From Kineosporia babensis (GTDB lineage Bacteria; Actinomycetota; Actinomycetes; Actinomycetales; Kineosporiaceae), in the NCBI RefSeq assembly GCF_021129305.1, contig NZ_JAJOMB010000008.1, positions 62,001-126,000 on the forward strand: a stretch of DNA of 64,000 nucleotides, written 5' to 3'. The notes under the pieces are model-generated. The model made no database searches and had not been told where the DNA came from. It saw only the letters and a program-made list of their open reading frames with translations. Of the stretch, positions 42,821 through 50,329 are shown piece by piece. Both the position numbers and the translations under genes were made by a program. Positions within the stretch are counted from its first letter, which is position 1. Each line of letters starts with the position of its first letter.

Positions 42821-43558
42821 GTGAGCGACCTCATCGACACCACCGAGATGTATCTGAGAACGATTTTCGAGCTCGAGGAAGAGGGCGTCGTCCCGCTCCG
42901 GGCCCGGATCGCAGAACGTCTGGGTCACTCGGGGCCGACCGTGTCCCAGACCGTCGCCCGGATGGAACGGGACGGCCTCCTGCACGTCACCGGGGACCGG
43001 CACCTCGAGCTGACCGAGATCGGCCGGGCCAAGGCGACCCGGGTGATGCGCAAGCACCGCCTCGCCGAGCGGCTGCTGCTCGACGTGATCGGCCTGGAGT
43101 GGGAACTCGTGCACGACGAGGCCTGCCGCTGGGAGCACGTGATGAGCGACCACGTGGAGCAGAAGCTCCTGAAGATGCTGGCCGGGCCGATGGAGAGCCC
43201 GTACGGCAATCCGATCCCCGGCCTGGAGGAGCTCGGCGGTCCGCAGGCGGCCCCGGGCGCCTTCCGCGAGGGGGTGCTGAGCCTGCCGGACGCGGTGGCG
43301 GCGAGCGCGTCCTCCGCCCCGGCCGGTCACGAGCTGATGATCCGCCGGCTCGGCGAGCGCCTGCAGATCGACACCGAGCTGATGAAGCAGCTGCAGGGGG
43401 CCGGCATGGTCCCGGGCTCGCGGGTGCAGGCGCAGCGCACCCCCACCGGCTACCTGATCAATGTGGTCAAGGTGCCACAGGTGCGCTCGGCCGAGGCCGA
43501 CGGTGGGGTGGCCCTGCTGGCCGACGTGGCCCGGCACGTCTTCGTCGAAGCCGTCTGA
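42821..43558 (+). CDS. ideR: Iron-dependent repressor of the DtxR/IdeR family
   Basis: 245 residues from the GTG at 42821, which places the conserved ligands exactly where DtxR has them: Met10, His79, Glu83, His98, Cys102, Glu105, His106 ([49 protein letters not shown]). The HTH ([24 protein letters not shown]), dimerisation domain and C-terminal SH3-like domain are all present. With Cys102 it should prefer ferrous iron (IdeR type) over manganese (MntR type). It represses siderophore and iron-uptake genes when iron is plentiful. Confidence 0.95.
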   Translation: MSDLIDTTEMYLRTIFELEEEGVVPLRARIAERLGHSGPTVSQTVARMERDGLLHVTGDRHLELTEIGRAKATRVMRKHRLAERLLLDVIGLEWELVHDEACRWEHVMSDHVEQKLLKMLAGPMESPYGNPIPGLEELGGPQAAPGAFREGVLSLPDAVAASASSAPAGHELMIRRLGERLQIDTELMKQLQGAGMVPGSRVQAQRTPTGYLINVVKVPQVRSAEADGGVALLADVARHVFVEAV

Positions 43559-43583
43559 GCCCCACCAGACCCACAGCTCACAC

Positions 43584-43618
43584 AGGAGCCTCGTTCCGGA
43601 CGCCGGAGCGGGGCTCCT
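43584..43618 (+). terminator. Terminator after ideR
   Basis: AGGAGCC..TCCGG (43584-43599) pairs over 16 positions (two G-T) with 43603-43618, with a 3-nt loop. It lies 26 nt after the stop. From here to the riboswitch (43619-43996) I see no gene; this stretch must hold the promoter of the riboswitch transcript. Confidence 0.75.
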
Positions 43619-43996
43619 CGGCTTTGCGAAGCACGCGGACGGAGAACAGAACAGCCTTCCGGACGGCCCCCTTGCTGCACCGCCCCACACCGCTCGATCG
43701 GGCCGGAGAGCTACTATCAGAAGCTCCGCAGACTGGTCAAAGCCGGACGGCCGGATCCGAGGTTTCCGCAGCGTGTCGAGCTGAACGCGGGGTTACAGAT
43801 GCTTGTGAGGCTTCTGTGGATCGCCGGAACGGTCCAGCGCCGAGGTCCGATCGAGCTACCGATGGTGACCCGAAGGGGTGAACTCAGTCACTAAACGTAA
43901 AGTTTTGTGGGTGGGCCGTGACCCAGACGTGACATGACTTCGCCGGGTCAGGTAGCTTCACGTTCGCTTCTCTCCCTCCGAGAGGCCCCCGAGGTG

Positions 43997-44180
43997 GACG
44001 CCTAGCTCTGCCACCACCCCGGGGCAAACGAACACCGCATGGCAGAGGCGGGGGACCCATTTCCGGGCGTCCGTAGTTCAGGACGTCCTTGGGGTGAAGC
44101 CGCGACACCGCCTGTGAATCAGGTGGATCCGGCCGGGTGACTTCTCCCACCCGAACCCGACAGCTGACCTCGTAGGCGTC
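43997..44180 (+). promoter_or_regulatory. ydaO/yuaA cyclic di-AMP riboswitch
   Basis: The outer helix P1 is exact: GACGCCTA (43997-44004) with TAGGCGTC (44173-44180). Inside are the invariant blocks GCGGGGGACCCA (44048-44059) and TTGGGGTGAAGCCGCG (44089-44104), and near the 3' side CAGCTGACCTCGTAGG. The ligand is cyclic di-AMP, which in this class usually turns expression off. It directly precedes the NlpC/P60 hydrolase start at 44196, as it commonly does in actinobacteria for wall hydrolase genes. Confidence 0.93.
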
Positions 44181-44195
44181 CCGGAGAGGTAAACC

Positions 44196-44981
44196 GTGAC
44201 CACTCGCGCCACGGCGCGCCATCGCGCGCCCGTTCGTGCTGCAACACCCCTGACGTCCCTCGGGACGGCCGTCACCGGACAGATGTCGGTGATCGGTCGA
44301 GGCGGGGCCGTGATCGCCATGTCCGGCGGTCTGGTCGCCTCGATGGGCATGTCCTCGCAGGCATCCACCCGCACCGCTCCCGGTGCCGAGGCCGCGGCTC
44401 CGGCCACTGCCCCGATCGCCGTACAGCCCGCCGCCGCCTTCTCCAGCGCGCTGATCGCCGCGCCGGGCAGCGCGCAGACTTCGTCCGTACCCCTCACCGC
44501 TCCGGTCGCCGCGACGGTATCCTTCGAAAGCAGTGATTTCACCGCAATACCGAAGAAGGTCGTTGTCTCCGCCGCGAGCGGGGAGTTGTCGACGGGTTCG
44601 AACGTGTCCAGTTCTTACGGCAGTGCCGCGGGAGCCTCGGTGCTCTCCGTGGCCTCCCGCTACATCGGAGTTCCGTACCGTTACGGCGGCCTCACGCCGA
44701 GCGGCTGGGACTGCTCCGGTGCGATGCAGCACATCTACGGTCAGATCGGGGTGAAGCTGCCCCGCACGGCCAACCAGCAGATGCTGGCGTCCAAGGCGAT
44801 CCCGCGCTCCGAGGCGCAGCCGGGCGACCTGGTCTTCTTCAGCAACGGTGGCGCGGCCTACCACGTGGCCATCTACGCCGGCGGCAACCTGATGTACGAC
44901 TCGGGCCGGACCGGCAAGTCGTTCAGCAAGCGGGAGATCTGGACCAGCGCGGTCACCTTCGGGCGGCCGCCCTCGGCCTGA
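44196..44981 (+). CDS. Secreted NlpC/P60 peptidoglycan endopeptidase under c-di-AMP control
   Basis: 261 residues from a GTG with a GAGAGGT ribosome site 15 nt after the riboswitch. A hydrophobic export segment lies at about 30-55, then an Ala/Ser/Pro-rich linker. The catalytic domain at 145-255 has Cys173 (SGWDCSGAMQHIY) and His223 (AAYHVAIYAGG), the Cys-His pair of the NlpC/P60 papain-like fold. It hydrolyses D-Glu-diaminopimelate bonds in stem peptides. Control by c-di-AMP links wall turnover to turgor. Confidence 0.93.
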   Translation: MTTRATARHRAPVRAATPLTSLGTAVTGQMSVIGRGGAVIAMSGGLVASMGMSSQASTRTAPGAEAAAPATAPIAVQPAAAFSSALIAAPGSAQTSSVPLTAPVAATVSFESSDFTAIPKKVVVSAASGELSTGSNVSSSYGSAAGASVLSVASRYIGVPYRYGGLTPSGWDCSGAMQHIYGQIGVKLPRTANQQMLASKAIPRSEAQPGDLVFFSNGGAAYHVAIYAGGNLMYDSGRTGKSFSKREIWTSAVTFGRPPSA

Positions 44982-45000
44982 CGGCCTGATCCGTGAACCA

Positions 45001-45034
45001 GCACAAGCCTCGCCCCCACCGGCGGGGCTTGTGC
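45001..45034 (+). terminator. Intrinsic terminator after the NlpC/P60 gene
   Basis: GCACAAGCC-N-CGCC (45001-45014) pairs with GGCG-N-GGCTTGTGC (45021-45034), followed by TGTTTCC. It starts 20 nt after the stop codon. Confidence 0.85.
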
Positions 45035-45328
45035 TGTTTCCCCAGACTTCATCCCGCGGTGACGTGTGCGGCGCAGATCACTGGGAGAAAGGGAGTGATC
45101 TGGTCCGGGGTTGCCGCTTACCCTGTCTCCCAAGGTCCGACAAGCTGGCATACCGGTGAGGAGGTCGCAGTGGCTCATCACATACGCGACTTCTTGTCGG
45201 CCAGGGCGCGGGCCCATACCGGGTTACCGGGGCAACACCGGCAAGTCCGCACCACCAGCTCGTTCGAGATACCAGGCGGCCGTGTGCCGCCCACCCAAGG
45301 CGTCGTTCCTCACGGAACGGCGCCTTTT
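45035..45328 (+). ncRNA. Candidate transcript between two terminators, or HNH leader
   Basis: No protein frame is convincing between the NlpC/P60 terminator and the HNH gene (376-bp gap). It ends in its own intrinsic terminator: AAGGCGTCGTTCC (45297-45309) with 45314-45326, then TTTT. Several short stems are possible in between. This is either an independent small RNA or a leader that attenuates the HNH gene, whose ATG is 30 nt further on. Confidence 0.35.
45297..45328 (+). terminator. Intrinsic terminator just upstream of the HNH gene
   Basis: A 13-bp stem with one mismatch (T-G), 4-nt loop TCAC, and a TTTT run. It is positioned 30 nt before the HNH start, with the AGGAGG ribosome site between them. 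Confidence 0.75.
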
Positions 45329-45357
45329 GTCGTCCGGGACCCAGGAGGTGGCCGCTC

Positions 45358-45852
45358 ATGCGCACCCTCGTTCTGAACGCCGGCTATGAGCCGTTGGCCG
45401 TCGTCTCCTTCCGCCGGGCCGTCGTGCTCGTCCTCGCCGGCAAGGCCGCCGTGGTCGAGAGCGGCCCGCATCCGGTGATCAGCGAGATGCTGACCGTTCC
45501 CCGGCCGTCGGTGATCGTGCTGTCCAGATACGTCAAGGTTCCGCACGGGCGGGTGATCCCGGTCAGCCGGCGCGGGGTGCTGCGGCGGGACGAGCATCGC
45601 TGCGGGTACTGCGAGGCGCACGCCACCACCATCGACCACGTGCTGCCGCGCAGCCGGGGCGGGCAGGACACCTGGGAGAACCTGGTGGCCTGCTGCATGC
45701 GGTGCAACAACGTCAAGGGCAACCGCACGCCGGAGGAGATGGGCTGGCAGCTGTCCACCCGGCCGCGGCCACCGCGCGGGCCGGCCTGGGTGGTCCGCGG
45801 TGCGGACGTGCGCGAACCATCCTGGGAGGAATACCTGGGTTCAGCCGCCTAG
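45358..45852 (+). CDS. HNH endonuclease family protein
   Basis: 164 residues. A conserved N-terminal beta region (MRTLVLNAGYEPLAVVSFRRAV) is followed by an HNH/zinc-finger nuclease domain. Zinc pairs are C82-x2-C85 and C113-x2-C116, the catalytic part is TIDHVLPRSRGG (His94), and NLVACCMRCNNVKGNRTPEE follows. This standalone type is chromosomal and widely conserved in actinobacteria, not part of a restriction locus here. The physiological role is unknown. Confidence 0.92.
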   Translation: MRTLVLNAGYEPLAVVSFRRAVVLVLAGKAAVVESGPHPVISEMLTVPRPSVIVLSRYVKVPHGRVIPVSRRGVLRRDEHRCGYCEAHATTIDHVLPRSRGGQDTWENLVACCMRCNNVKGNRTPEEMGWQLSTRPRPPRGPAWVVRGADVREPSWEEYLGSAA

Positions 45853-45863
45853 GACCAAAGCAC

Positions 45864-45899
45864 AGACCGCCCCTGCTGAAGTTTCAGCAGGGGCGGTCT
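45864..45899. terminator. Perfect 17-bp hairpin after the HNH gene
   Basis: AGACCGCCCCTGCTGAA (45864-45880) with its exact complement (45883-45899). It serves the HNH gene and could also stop the convergent epimerase transcript. Confidence 0.85.
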
Positions 45900-46035
45900 G
45901 CGACTGCCACGGTCTGATCCAGTGAGTCCCTCCAACCTCTGGCTCAGACCGGGAGATCCATCTGCGAGAGCACTGCGGTGGGACGCCACCAACCGGCCAA
46001 GAATTGCCTGACCGGGCTGGTGAGAAGATTCTGGT

Positions 46036-46060
46036 GCACCGGCGCTCTCGGCGCCGGTGC
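46036..46060. terminator. Hairpin between convergent HNH and mutarotase genes
   Basis: GCACCGGCGC (46036-46045) with GCGCCGGTGC (46051-46060), a perfect 10-bp stem with loop TCTCG. It lies 110 bp past the mutarotase stop on the minus strand. The rest of the 317-bp gap 45853-46169 shows nothing else. Confidence 0.65.
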
Positions 46061-46169
46061 GTCGAAGAGCCTGCCACACTGATGCTGATTTAGCAAAGTG
46101 TCATGACTGCACGTAATCGTGCATTCGATCTCGGCAGGTCATCCGGACCGACCGATACGTAAAGCGAAA

Positions 46170-47006
46170 TCAGCTGTCCGCCGAGTGCCCGCCCGCATCG
46201 AGCCGCATCGAGCCGGTCCAGTCCGATCCGGGCGTCAGCTCGACCGGCTGCAGCACCGCCGGCTCGATGCAGACCCAGCCGCGCTCGGCCCCGTCCGGCA
46301 CGTCGCCCAGCCCGTGCCCGGCACCCGGGTTCCAGACCACCCGGTCGGGAAAACCGTTGGCCGTGACCACCAATCGCCCCAGCTGCGGGTCCTCCAGAGC
46401 GACCGGATCGCCCGCCCCCTCGATCGCGACGTCCCGAGTGGTGAGGGCCTCGATGGCGCCGCCGGGCTCGCCCAGGACGAACTCCGGACCACCGGTGCTG
46501 TCCGCCGCCACCCGGCCGCCGAGCCCGGTGATCACCGCAGCAGGGTCACCGACTGTGAAGTAGCTGTGCAGGGCCGCGGTAAAACTCCAGGTCTCGTCCG
46601 ACGGGTTGCGCGCGGTCAGCTCCAGGTCGAGGGTCTGGCCCTGCGCCCGGGCGGTCAGCTCCAGCTCGAAGGCGTGCGGCCAGACCTTGCGGGTTTCCTC
46701 GTCGTCCACCAGTCGCGCGCTCCACACGCCCGGTCCGGCCTCCACCTGGGTCCAGGCGCGGTTGCGGGCCAGGCCGTGCTTGGGCAGCGGACCCCGGCCG
46801 GCGAACTGCGGGAAGATCACCGGCACGCCACCCCGAATAGCCAGCCCCGGGCCACATTCCGCGGTGGGGCTGAGCCACAGCCGGGGCCGGCCACCGGCCG
46901 GGGTCCAGCCGGTGACGTGCCCGCCGTGGGTGCAGACCGTCAGCTCGGCGCCGTCCGGCGCGGTCAGGGTCTGCGAAGTACATGGATCGATTGCCATGTT
47001 CAGCAT
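46170..47006 (-). CDS. D-hexose-6-phosphate mutarotase (aldose-1-epimerase family, YeaD-like)
   Basis: 278 residues (or 275 from an internal ATG at 46995-46997). Galactose-mutarotase beta-sandwich with the YeaD-type signatures RGGVPVIFPQFAGRGPLPKHGLARN, TAALHSYFTVGD (catalytic His) and GWVCIEPAVLQPVELTPGSDW (catalytic Glu). It interconverts alpha and beta anomers of glucose-6-phosphate or similar sugars in the cytoplasm. Single-gene unit. Confidence 0.92.
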   Translation of the reverse strand: MLNMAIDPCTSQTLTAPDGAELTVCTHGGHVTGWTPAGGRPRLWLSPTAECGPGLAIRGGVPVIFPQFAGRGPLPKHGLARNRAWTQVEAGPGVWSARLVDDEETRKVWPHAFELELTARAQGQTLDLELTARNPSDETWSFTAALHSYFTVGDPAAVITGLGGRVAADSTGGPEFVLGEPGGAIEALTTRDVAIEGAGDPVALEDPQLGRLVVTANGFPDRVVWNPGAGHGLGDVPDGAERGWVCIEPAVLQPVELTPGSDWTGSMRLDAGGHSADS

Positions 47007-47048
47007 TCTGGCTGGCGGCGAGCCTTGGTCCGAGCCCGCCGCGCTTTA

Positions 47049-47211
47049 GGTCGTGTTTTGAAAGTCCATGCCTACTGCGGGGCACCCGGTGGCCGCCTGG
47101 ACTGCGCCGTTGGAACGCCCACGTAGAACACCGCTACGAGGGCGTCCCAACGGCTTGCCAGACGACCACCGGGCACCTCCTCGCTACGGCAGCGACTTCC
47201 AAAACACTCCC
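47049..47211. mobile_element. 163-bp palindromic MITE upstream of serS
   Basis: Flanked by TA on both sides (47047-47048 and 47212-47213). The two halves are imperfect inverted copies over nearly their whole length: left end GG-N2-GTGTTTTG-N-AAGTC, right end (reverse complement) GGGAGTGTTTTGGAAGTC. Further in both have CCCGGTGG, CCGTTGG and a central hairpin around CGCCC-N2-GTAG. It codes for nothing and would be mobilised in trans by a transposase with matching ends. TA duplication suits IS630-type or some IS5-type enzymes. It ends 77 bp before the serS start and can fold into one long hairpin in a leader RNA. Confidence 0.75.
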
Positions 47212-47288
47212 TAAACGCGAATGCTGAACGCGTATACCCACCGCTAGCATCGTCGGCGGTAAAACCCTTCCTGGTGAAAGGTCCTTCG

Positions 47289-48578
47289 ATGCACGACCCG
47301 CGCGCCCTGCTCGACCCGGGCACCGAGGCGGTCCGACGGCTCGCCCGCCGTGGCTACACCCTCGACGTGCCCGCCCTGGAAGAGCTCCTGTCCAGCCGCA
47401 ACGCCGGTATCAAGACGGCCGACGACCTGCGCGCGGAGTCCAAGAAGCTGGCCGCGGAGGTGGGGAAGACCGCCAAGGCCGGAGGCGACGTGAGCGCGCT
47501 CAAGGAACGCGCCCGGCAGATCAAGGACGAGATCAAGCAGGCCGAGGAAGGCGTCGAGCAGAAGGCCGCCGACCTGCGCGAGTGGATGCTCAGCATCCCC
47601 AACCTGCCGCTGGACTCGCTGCCCGACGGCTTCAGCGACGAGGACGCCACCGAGATCCGGACCTGGGGCACTCCCCCGGAGTTCGACTTCACCCCGCTCG
47701 ACCACGTCGATCTGGGCGAGCGCACCGGCATCCTCGACTTCGCCCGGGCCACCAAGCTGTCCGGCCCGCGGTTCCGGGTCGCCAAGGGGGCGGGCGCGGC
47801 GCTGGAGCGCGGCCTGGTCTCGTTCTTCCTCGACACCCACATCCGCGAGCACGGGTACACCGAGTTCGCGGTGCCGCATCTGGTCAGCCCCACGGCGCTG
47901 GTCGGCACCGGGCAGCTGCCCAAGTTCGAGGAGGACCTGTTCCGCACCTCGGCCGGCAGCCGGGACCTGTACCTGATCCCGACCGCCGAGGTGCCGCTGA
48001 CCAACCTGCACGCGGACGAGATCGTCGAGCCCGGTGAGCTGCCGCTGGCCTACACCGCCTGGACGCCGTGCTTCCGCTCGGAGGCCGGTTCGTACGGCCG
48101 GGACACCCGTGGGCTGATCCGGGTCCACGAGTTCGAGAAGGTCGAGATGGTGCGGATCTGCGCCCCCGACCAGTCCCAGAACGAGCTGGAAAAGCTGGTG
48201 GGGCACGCCGAGGCCCTGTTGCAGAAGCTCGGCCTGGCGCACCGGGTGATCCTGCTGGCGGCTGGCGACACCGGTTTCGGCGCGCAGATGACGTACGACG
48301 TGGAGGTCTGGCTGCCCGGGCAGAACGCCTTCCGGGAGATCTCGTCCTGCTCGGACTGCGGCCAGTTCCAGGGCCGGCGGGCCAACATCCGGACCCGCAC
48401 CGAGGACGGCAAGCGCGAGTTCGTGGCCACGCTGAACGGTTCGGGGCTGCCGATCGGGCGGACCGTGGCCGCTCTGCTGGAGAACGGTCAGCAGGCCGAC
48501 GGGTCGATCGTGATCCCCGAGGCGCTGGCCAAGTACACCGGTTTCAGCACCATCCACGCCGACGGCAAGACCGACTGA
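47289..48578 (+). CDS. serS: Seryl-tRNA synthetase
   Basis: 429 residues from the ATG at 47289. An N-terminal coiled-coil tRNA-binding arm (about 30-105), then class II catalytic motifs: motif 2 at FRSEAGSYGRDTRGLIRVHEFEKVE and motif 3 at GLPIGRTVAALLENGQ. YLIPTAEVPLTNL and EISSCSDCGQFQGRRANIR complete the serine/ATP site. It charges tRNA-Ser. The stop directly abuts the stop of the convergent PPOX gene. No T-box is seen; a MITE occupies the leader. Confidence 0.97.
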   Translation: MHDPRALLDPGTEAVRRLARRGYTLDVPALEELLSSRNAGIKTADDLRAESKKLAAEVGKTAKAGGDVSALKERARQIKDEIKQAEEGVEQKAADLREWMLSIPNLPLDSLPDGFSDEDATEIRTWGTPPEFDFTPLDHVDLGERTGILDFARATKLSGPRFRVAKGAGAALERGLVSFFLDTHIREHGYTEFAVPHLVSPTALVGTGQLPKFEEDLFRTSAGSRDLYLIPTAEVPLTNLHADEIVEPGELPLAYTAWTPCFRSEAGSYGRDTRGLIRVHEFEKVEMVRICAPDQSQNELEKLVGHAEALLQKLGLAHRVILLAAGDTGFGAQMTYDVEVWLPGQNAFREISSCSDCGQFQGRRANIRTRTEDGKREFVATLNGSGLPIGRTVAALLENGQQADGSIVIPEALAKYTGFSTIHADGKTD

Positions 48579-48992
48579 TCAGCCGGAGACGTTCGGGCCG
48601 ACCTCGGTCGGGGTGATCCGGATCAGACAGCGCTGGTCCTTCTCCATCACCTCCCGGTACTCGTCCCAGTCCGGGTGCTCGCCGCTGATGTCCCTGTAGT
48701 AGTCCACCAGCAGGGGCATCGCGGCGGGCAGGGCGACGACCTCGACCGGGCCCGCGATCTGCACCCAGTCGCCGTAGAAGGCATCGGTGAAGACCGACAG
48801 CCAGGCCCGAGGGTCACGGCGCAGGTGCTTGACCTTGATCGCGGTCTCCCGGCTGCTGATCACCACCTGGGTGCCGTCGGTGGAGACGCCGACGGTCACC
48901 GGTGACATCTGTGGACTGCCGTCCTTCTTCAGGGTGGTGAGGACGGCGTGGTGGTTCTCCCGGCAGAACGCGAGTGCTTCCTGGATATCCAT
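48579..48992 (-). CDS. PPOX-class (probably F420-dependent) oxidoreductase
   Basis: 137 residues from the ATG at 48990-48992. Split-barrel flavin/deazaflavin fold: HAVLTTLKKDGSPQMSPVTVGV, VVISSRETAIKVKHLRRDPRAWLSVF, then a hydrophobic strand and DWVQIAGPVEVV. This is the pattern of the actinobacterial Rv1155-like group that binds F420. Substrate unknown. Confidence 0.88.
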   Translation of the reverse strand: MDIQEALAFCRENHHAVLTTLKKDGSPQMSPVTVGVSTDGTQVVISSRETAIKVKHLRRDPRAWLSVFTDAFYGDWVQIAGPVEVVALPAAMPLLVDYYRDISGEHPDWDEYREVMEKDQRCLIRITPTEVGPNVSG

Positions 48993-49112
48993 CCCGCCAT
49001 CCTGAACCACAACGGCGCACGCACCACGCGACTCGAGCGGAAACGTCGCCGATCAAGCACCAACCGGGGACGTTCGCGCTGACTTGAGTGGGCCCGTCAC
49101 CCGTCCCGCATC

Positions 49113-49165
49113 AATGGGGGACGTTCGTGCGGACCGCGCCCACAAACGTCCCCCATTTGTTTTTT
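49113..49165. terminator. Hairpin with T-run between the desaturase and PPOX genes
   Basis: AATGGGGGACGTT (49113-49125) with its exact complement (49145-49157), followed on the plus strand by TGTTTTTT. The T-run is on the strand opposite to the two flanking minus-strand genes, so it is oriented for a plus-strand read-through from serS; the stem alone could stop the desaturase transcript. Confidence 0.6.
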
Positions 49166-49173
49166 CGAAAGTT

Positions 49174-50166
49174 CTAGGCGGCCTGTTCCACGCGCTTGGC
49201 CTCGATCCGGTTCTCCTTGGGCCACTTCACGTTCCAGACCCAGCCGGCCTTCTCGAACAGCCAGATCACCCGGGCCGAGATGTCGATCTGACCAGGGTCG
49301 ACGCCGTGCCGGGCGCAGGTCGGGTCGGCGTGGTGCAGGTTGTGCCAGCTCTCGCCGAAGCTCGGGATCGCCAGCAGCCAGACGTTGGAGGCGCGGTCCT
49401 TGAGCGTGGTCTTGAACGGCCGCTCGCCCATCACGTGGCAGACCGAGTTGACCGACCAGGTGACGTGGTGGATCAGCGCGATCCGGACCAGGCCGGCCCA
49501 GAAGTAGGCGGTGACGAAGCCGTGCCAGGACTGCGTGAGCAGGCCGCCCACGATCGCCGGGCCGAACAGGCTGAGCAGCAGGAACCCCACGAAGTTCTTC
49601 TGGATGAAGCGGATGTCCGGGTCGGCCACCAGGTCCGGGGCGAAGCGCCGCGAGTTCGAGTTCTCCCGGGTGAACAGCCAGCCCATGTGCGCCCAGATCA
49701 TGCCCTTGGCCAGCGCCGGAACCGTCTCGCCGAAACGCCAGGGCGAGTGCGGGTCGTTCTCCTCGTCGGAGAACTGGTGGTGCCGGCGGTGGTCGGCGAC
49801 CCAGCGGATCGGCGCACCCTCGATCGCCATCGTCCCGGCCACGGTCAGCAGGATCCGCATCGGGCGCTTGGCCTTGAACGCGCCGTGGGTCAGGTAGCGG
49901 TGGAAGCCGACGGTCACGCCCAGGCCGGTGAACAGGTACATCACCGCGAAAAGGATCACGTCGGTCCAGCCCAGCCAGCCGCCCGTCCAGGCCACCGGCA
50001 CGGCCGCGGCGACCGCGACCAGGGGCGCGACGACGAAGAACCACAGGAACGCGATCTCCACGTTGCTCTTGCGGCCGTAGGTCAGCGGTAATTGCGGACG
50101 TTGTGGTTTGCGCTTCTTGTCGGCCGCCCCGTTCGCAGGGGTCGGGTCGCTCGTTGCTGCGGACAT
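49174..50166 (-). CDS. Membrane fatty-acid desaturase (acyl-CoA/acyl-lipid delta-9 type)
   Basis: 330 residues from the ATG at 50164-50166. Four membrane helices in two pairs and the three histidine boxes HRYLTH (89-94), HRRHH (126-130) and HNLHH (275-279), as in DesC/stearoyl desaturases. The di-iron centre inserts a double bond into saturated acyl chains and adjusts membrane fluidity. A tandem palindrome lies immediately upstream, so a TetR-type regulator of lipid metabolism probably controls it. Confidence 0.95.
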   Translation of the reverse strand: MSAATSDPTPANGAADKKRKPQRPQLPLTYGRKSNVEIAFLWFFVVAPLVAVAAAVPVAWTGGWLGWTDVILFAVMYLFTGLGVTVGFHRYLTHGAFKAKRPMRILLTVAGTMAIEGAPIRWVADHRRHHQFSDEENDPHSPWRFGETVPALAKGMIWAHMGWLFTRENSNSRRFAPDLVADPDIRFIQKNFVGFLLLSLFGPAIVGGLLTQSWHGFVTAYFWAGLVRIALIHHVTWSVNSVCHVMGERPFKTTLKDRASNVWLLAIPSFGESWHNLHHADPTCARHGVDPGQIDISARVIWLFEKAGWVWNVKWPKENRIEAKRVEQAA

Positions 50167-50204
50167 GCCGGGCCCCTGCTCTGCTTCGTCGGGTGGGAAC
50201 TTTT

Positions 50205-50235
50205 GCTTACGTAACCGTAAGCTACGTACCCGTAG
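50205..50235. promoter_or_regulatory. Tandem palindromic operator upstream of the desaturase
   Basis: GCTTACG-N4-CGTAAGC (50205-50222, perfect) is followed immediately by CTACG-N4-CGTAG (50222-50235). The direct repeat TACGTAMCCGTA recurs with a 15-bp spacing (50208-50219, 50223-50234). It lies 39 bp before the desaturase ATG on the minus strand and about 95 bp before the divergent secreted protein gene. Form and place suggest a TetR-family regulator. Confidence 0.75.
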
Positions 50236-50329
50236 GTTGCGCAAGGGTTTGACTCGGGTGAAGCAAGTGACTCGCCGGAAGCCCGTCCGGATTGGCACCT
50301 GGTACCCATCGCCCGACACAATCCTTTTC

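Noticed and set aside
45111-45389. 92-codon frame before the HNH gene
   Set aside because: Runs through an intrinsic terminator, overlaps the HNH start in another frame, and looks like no protein.
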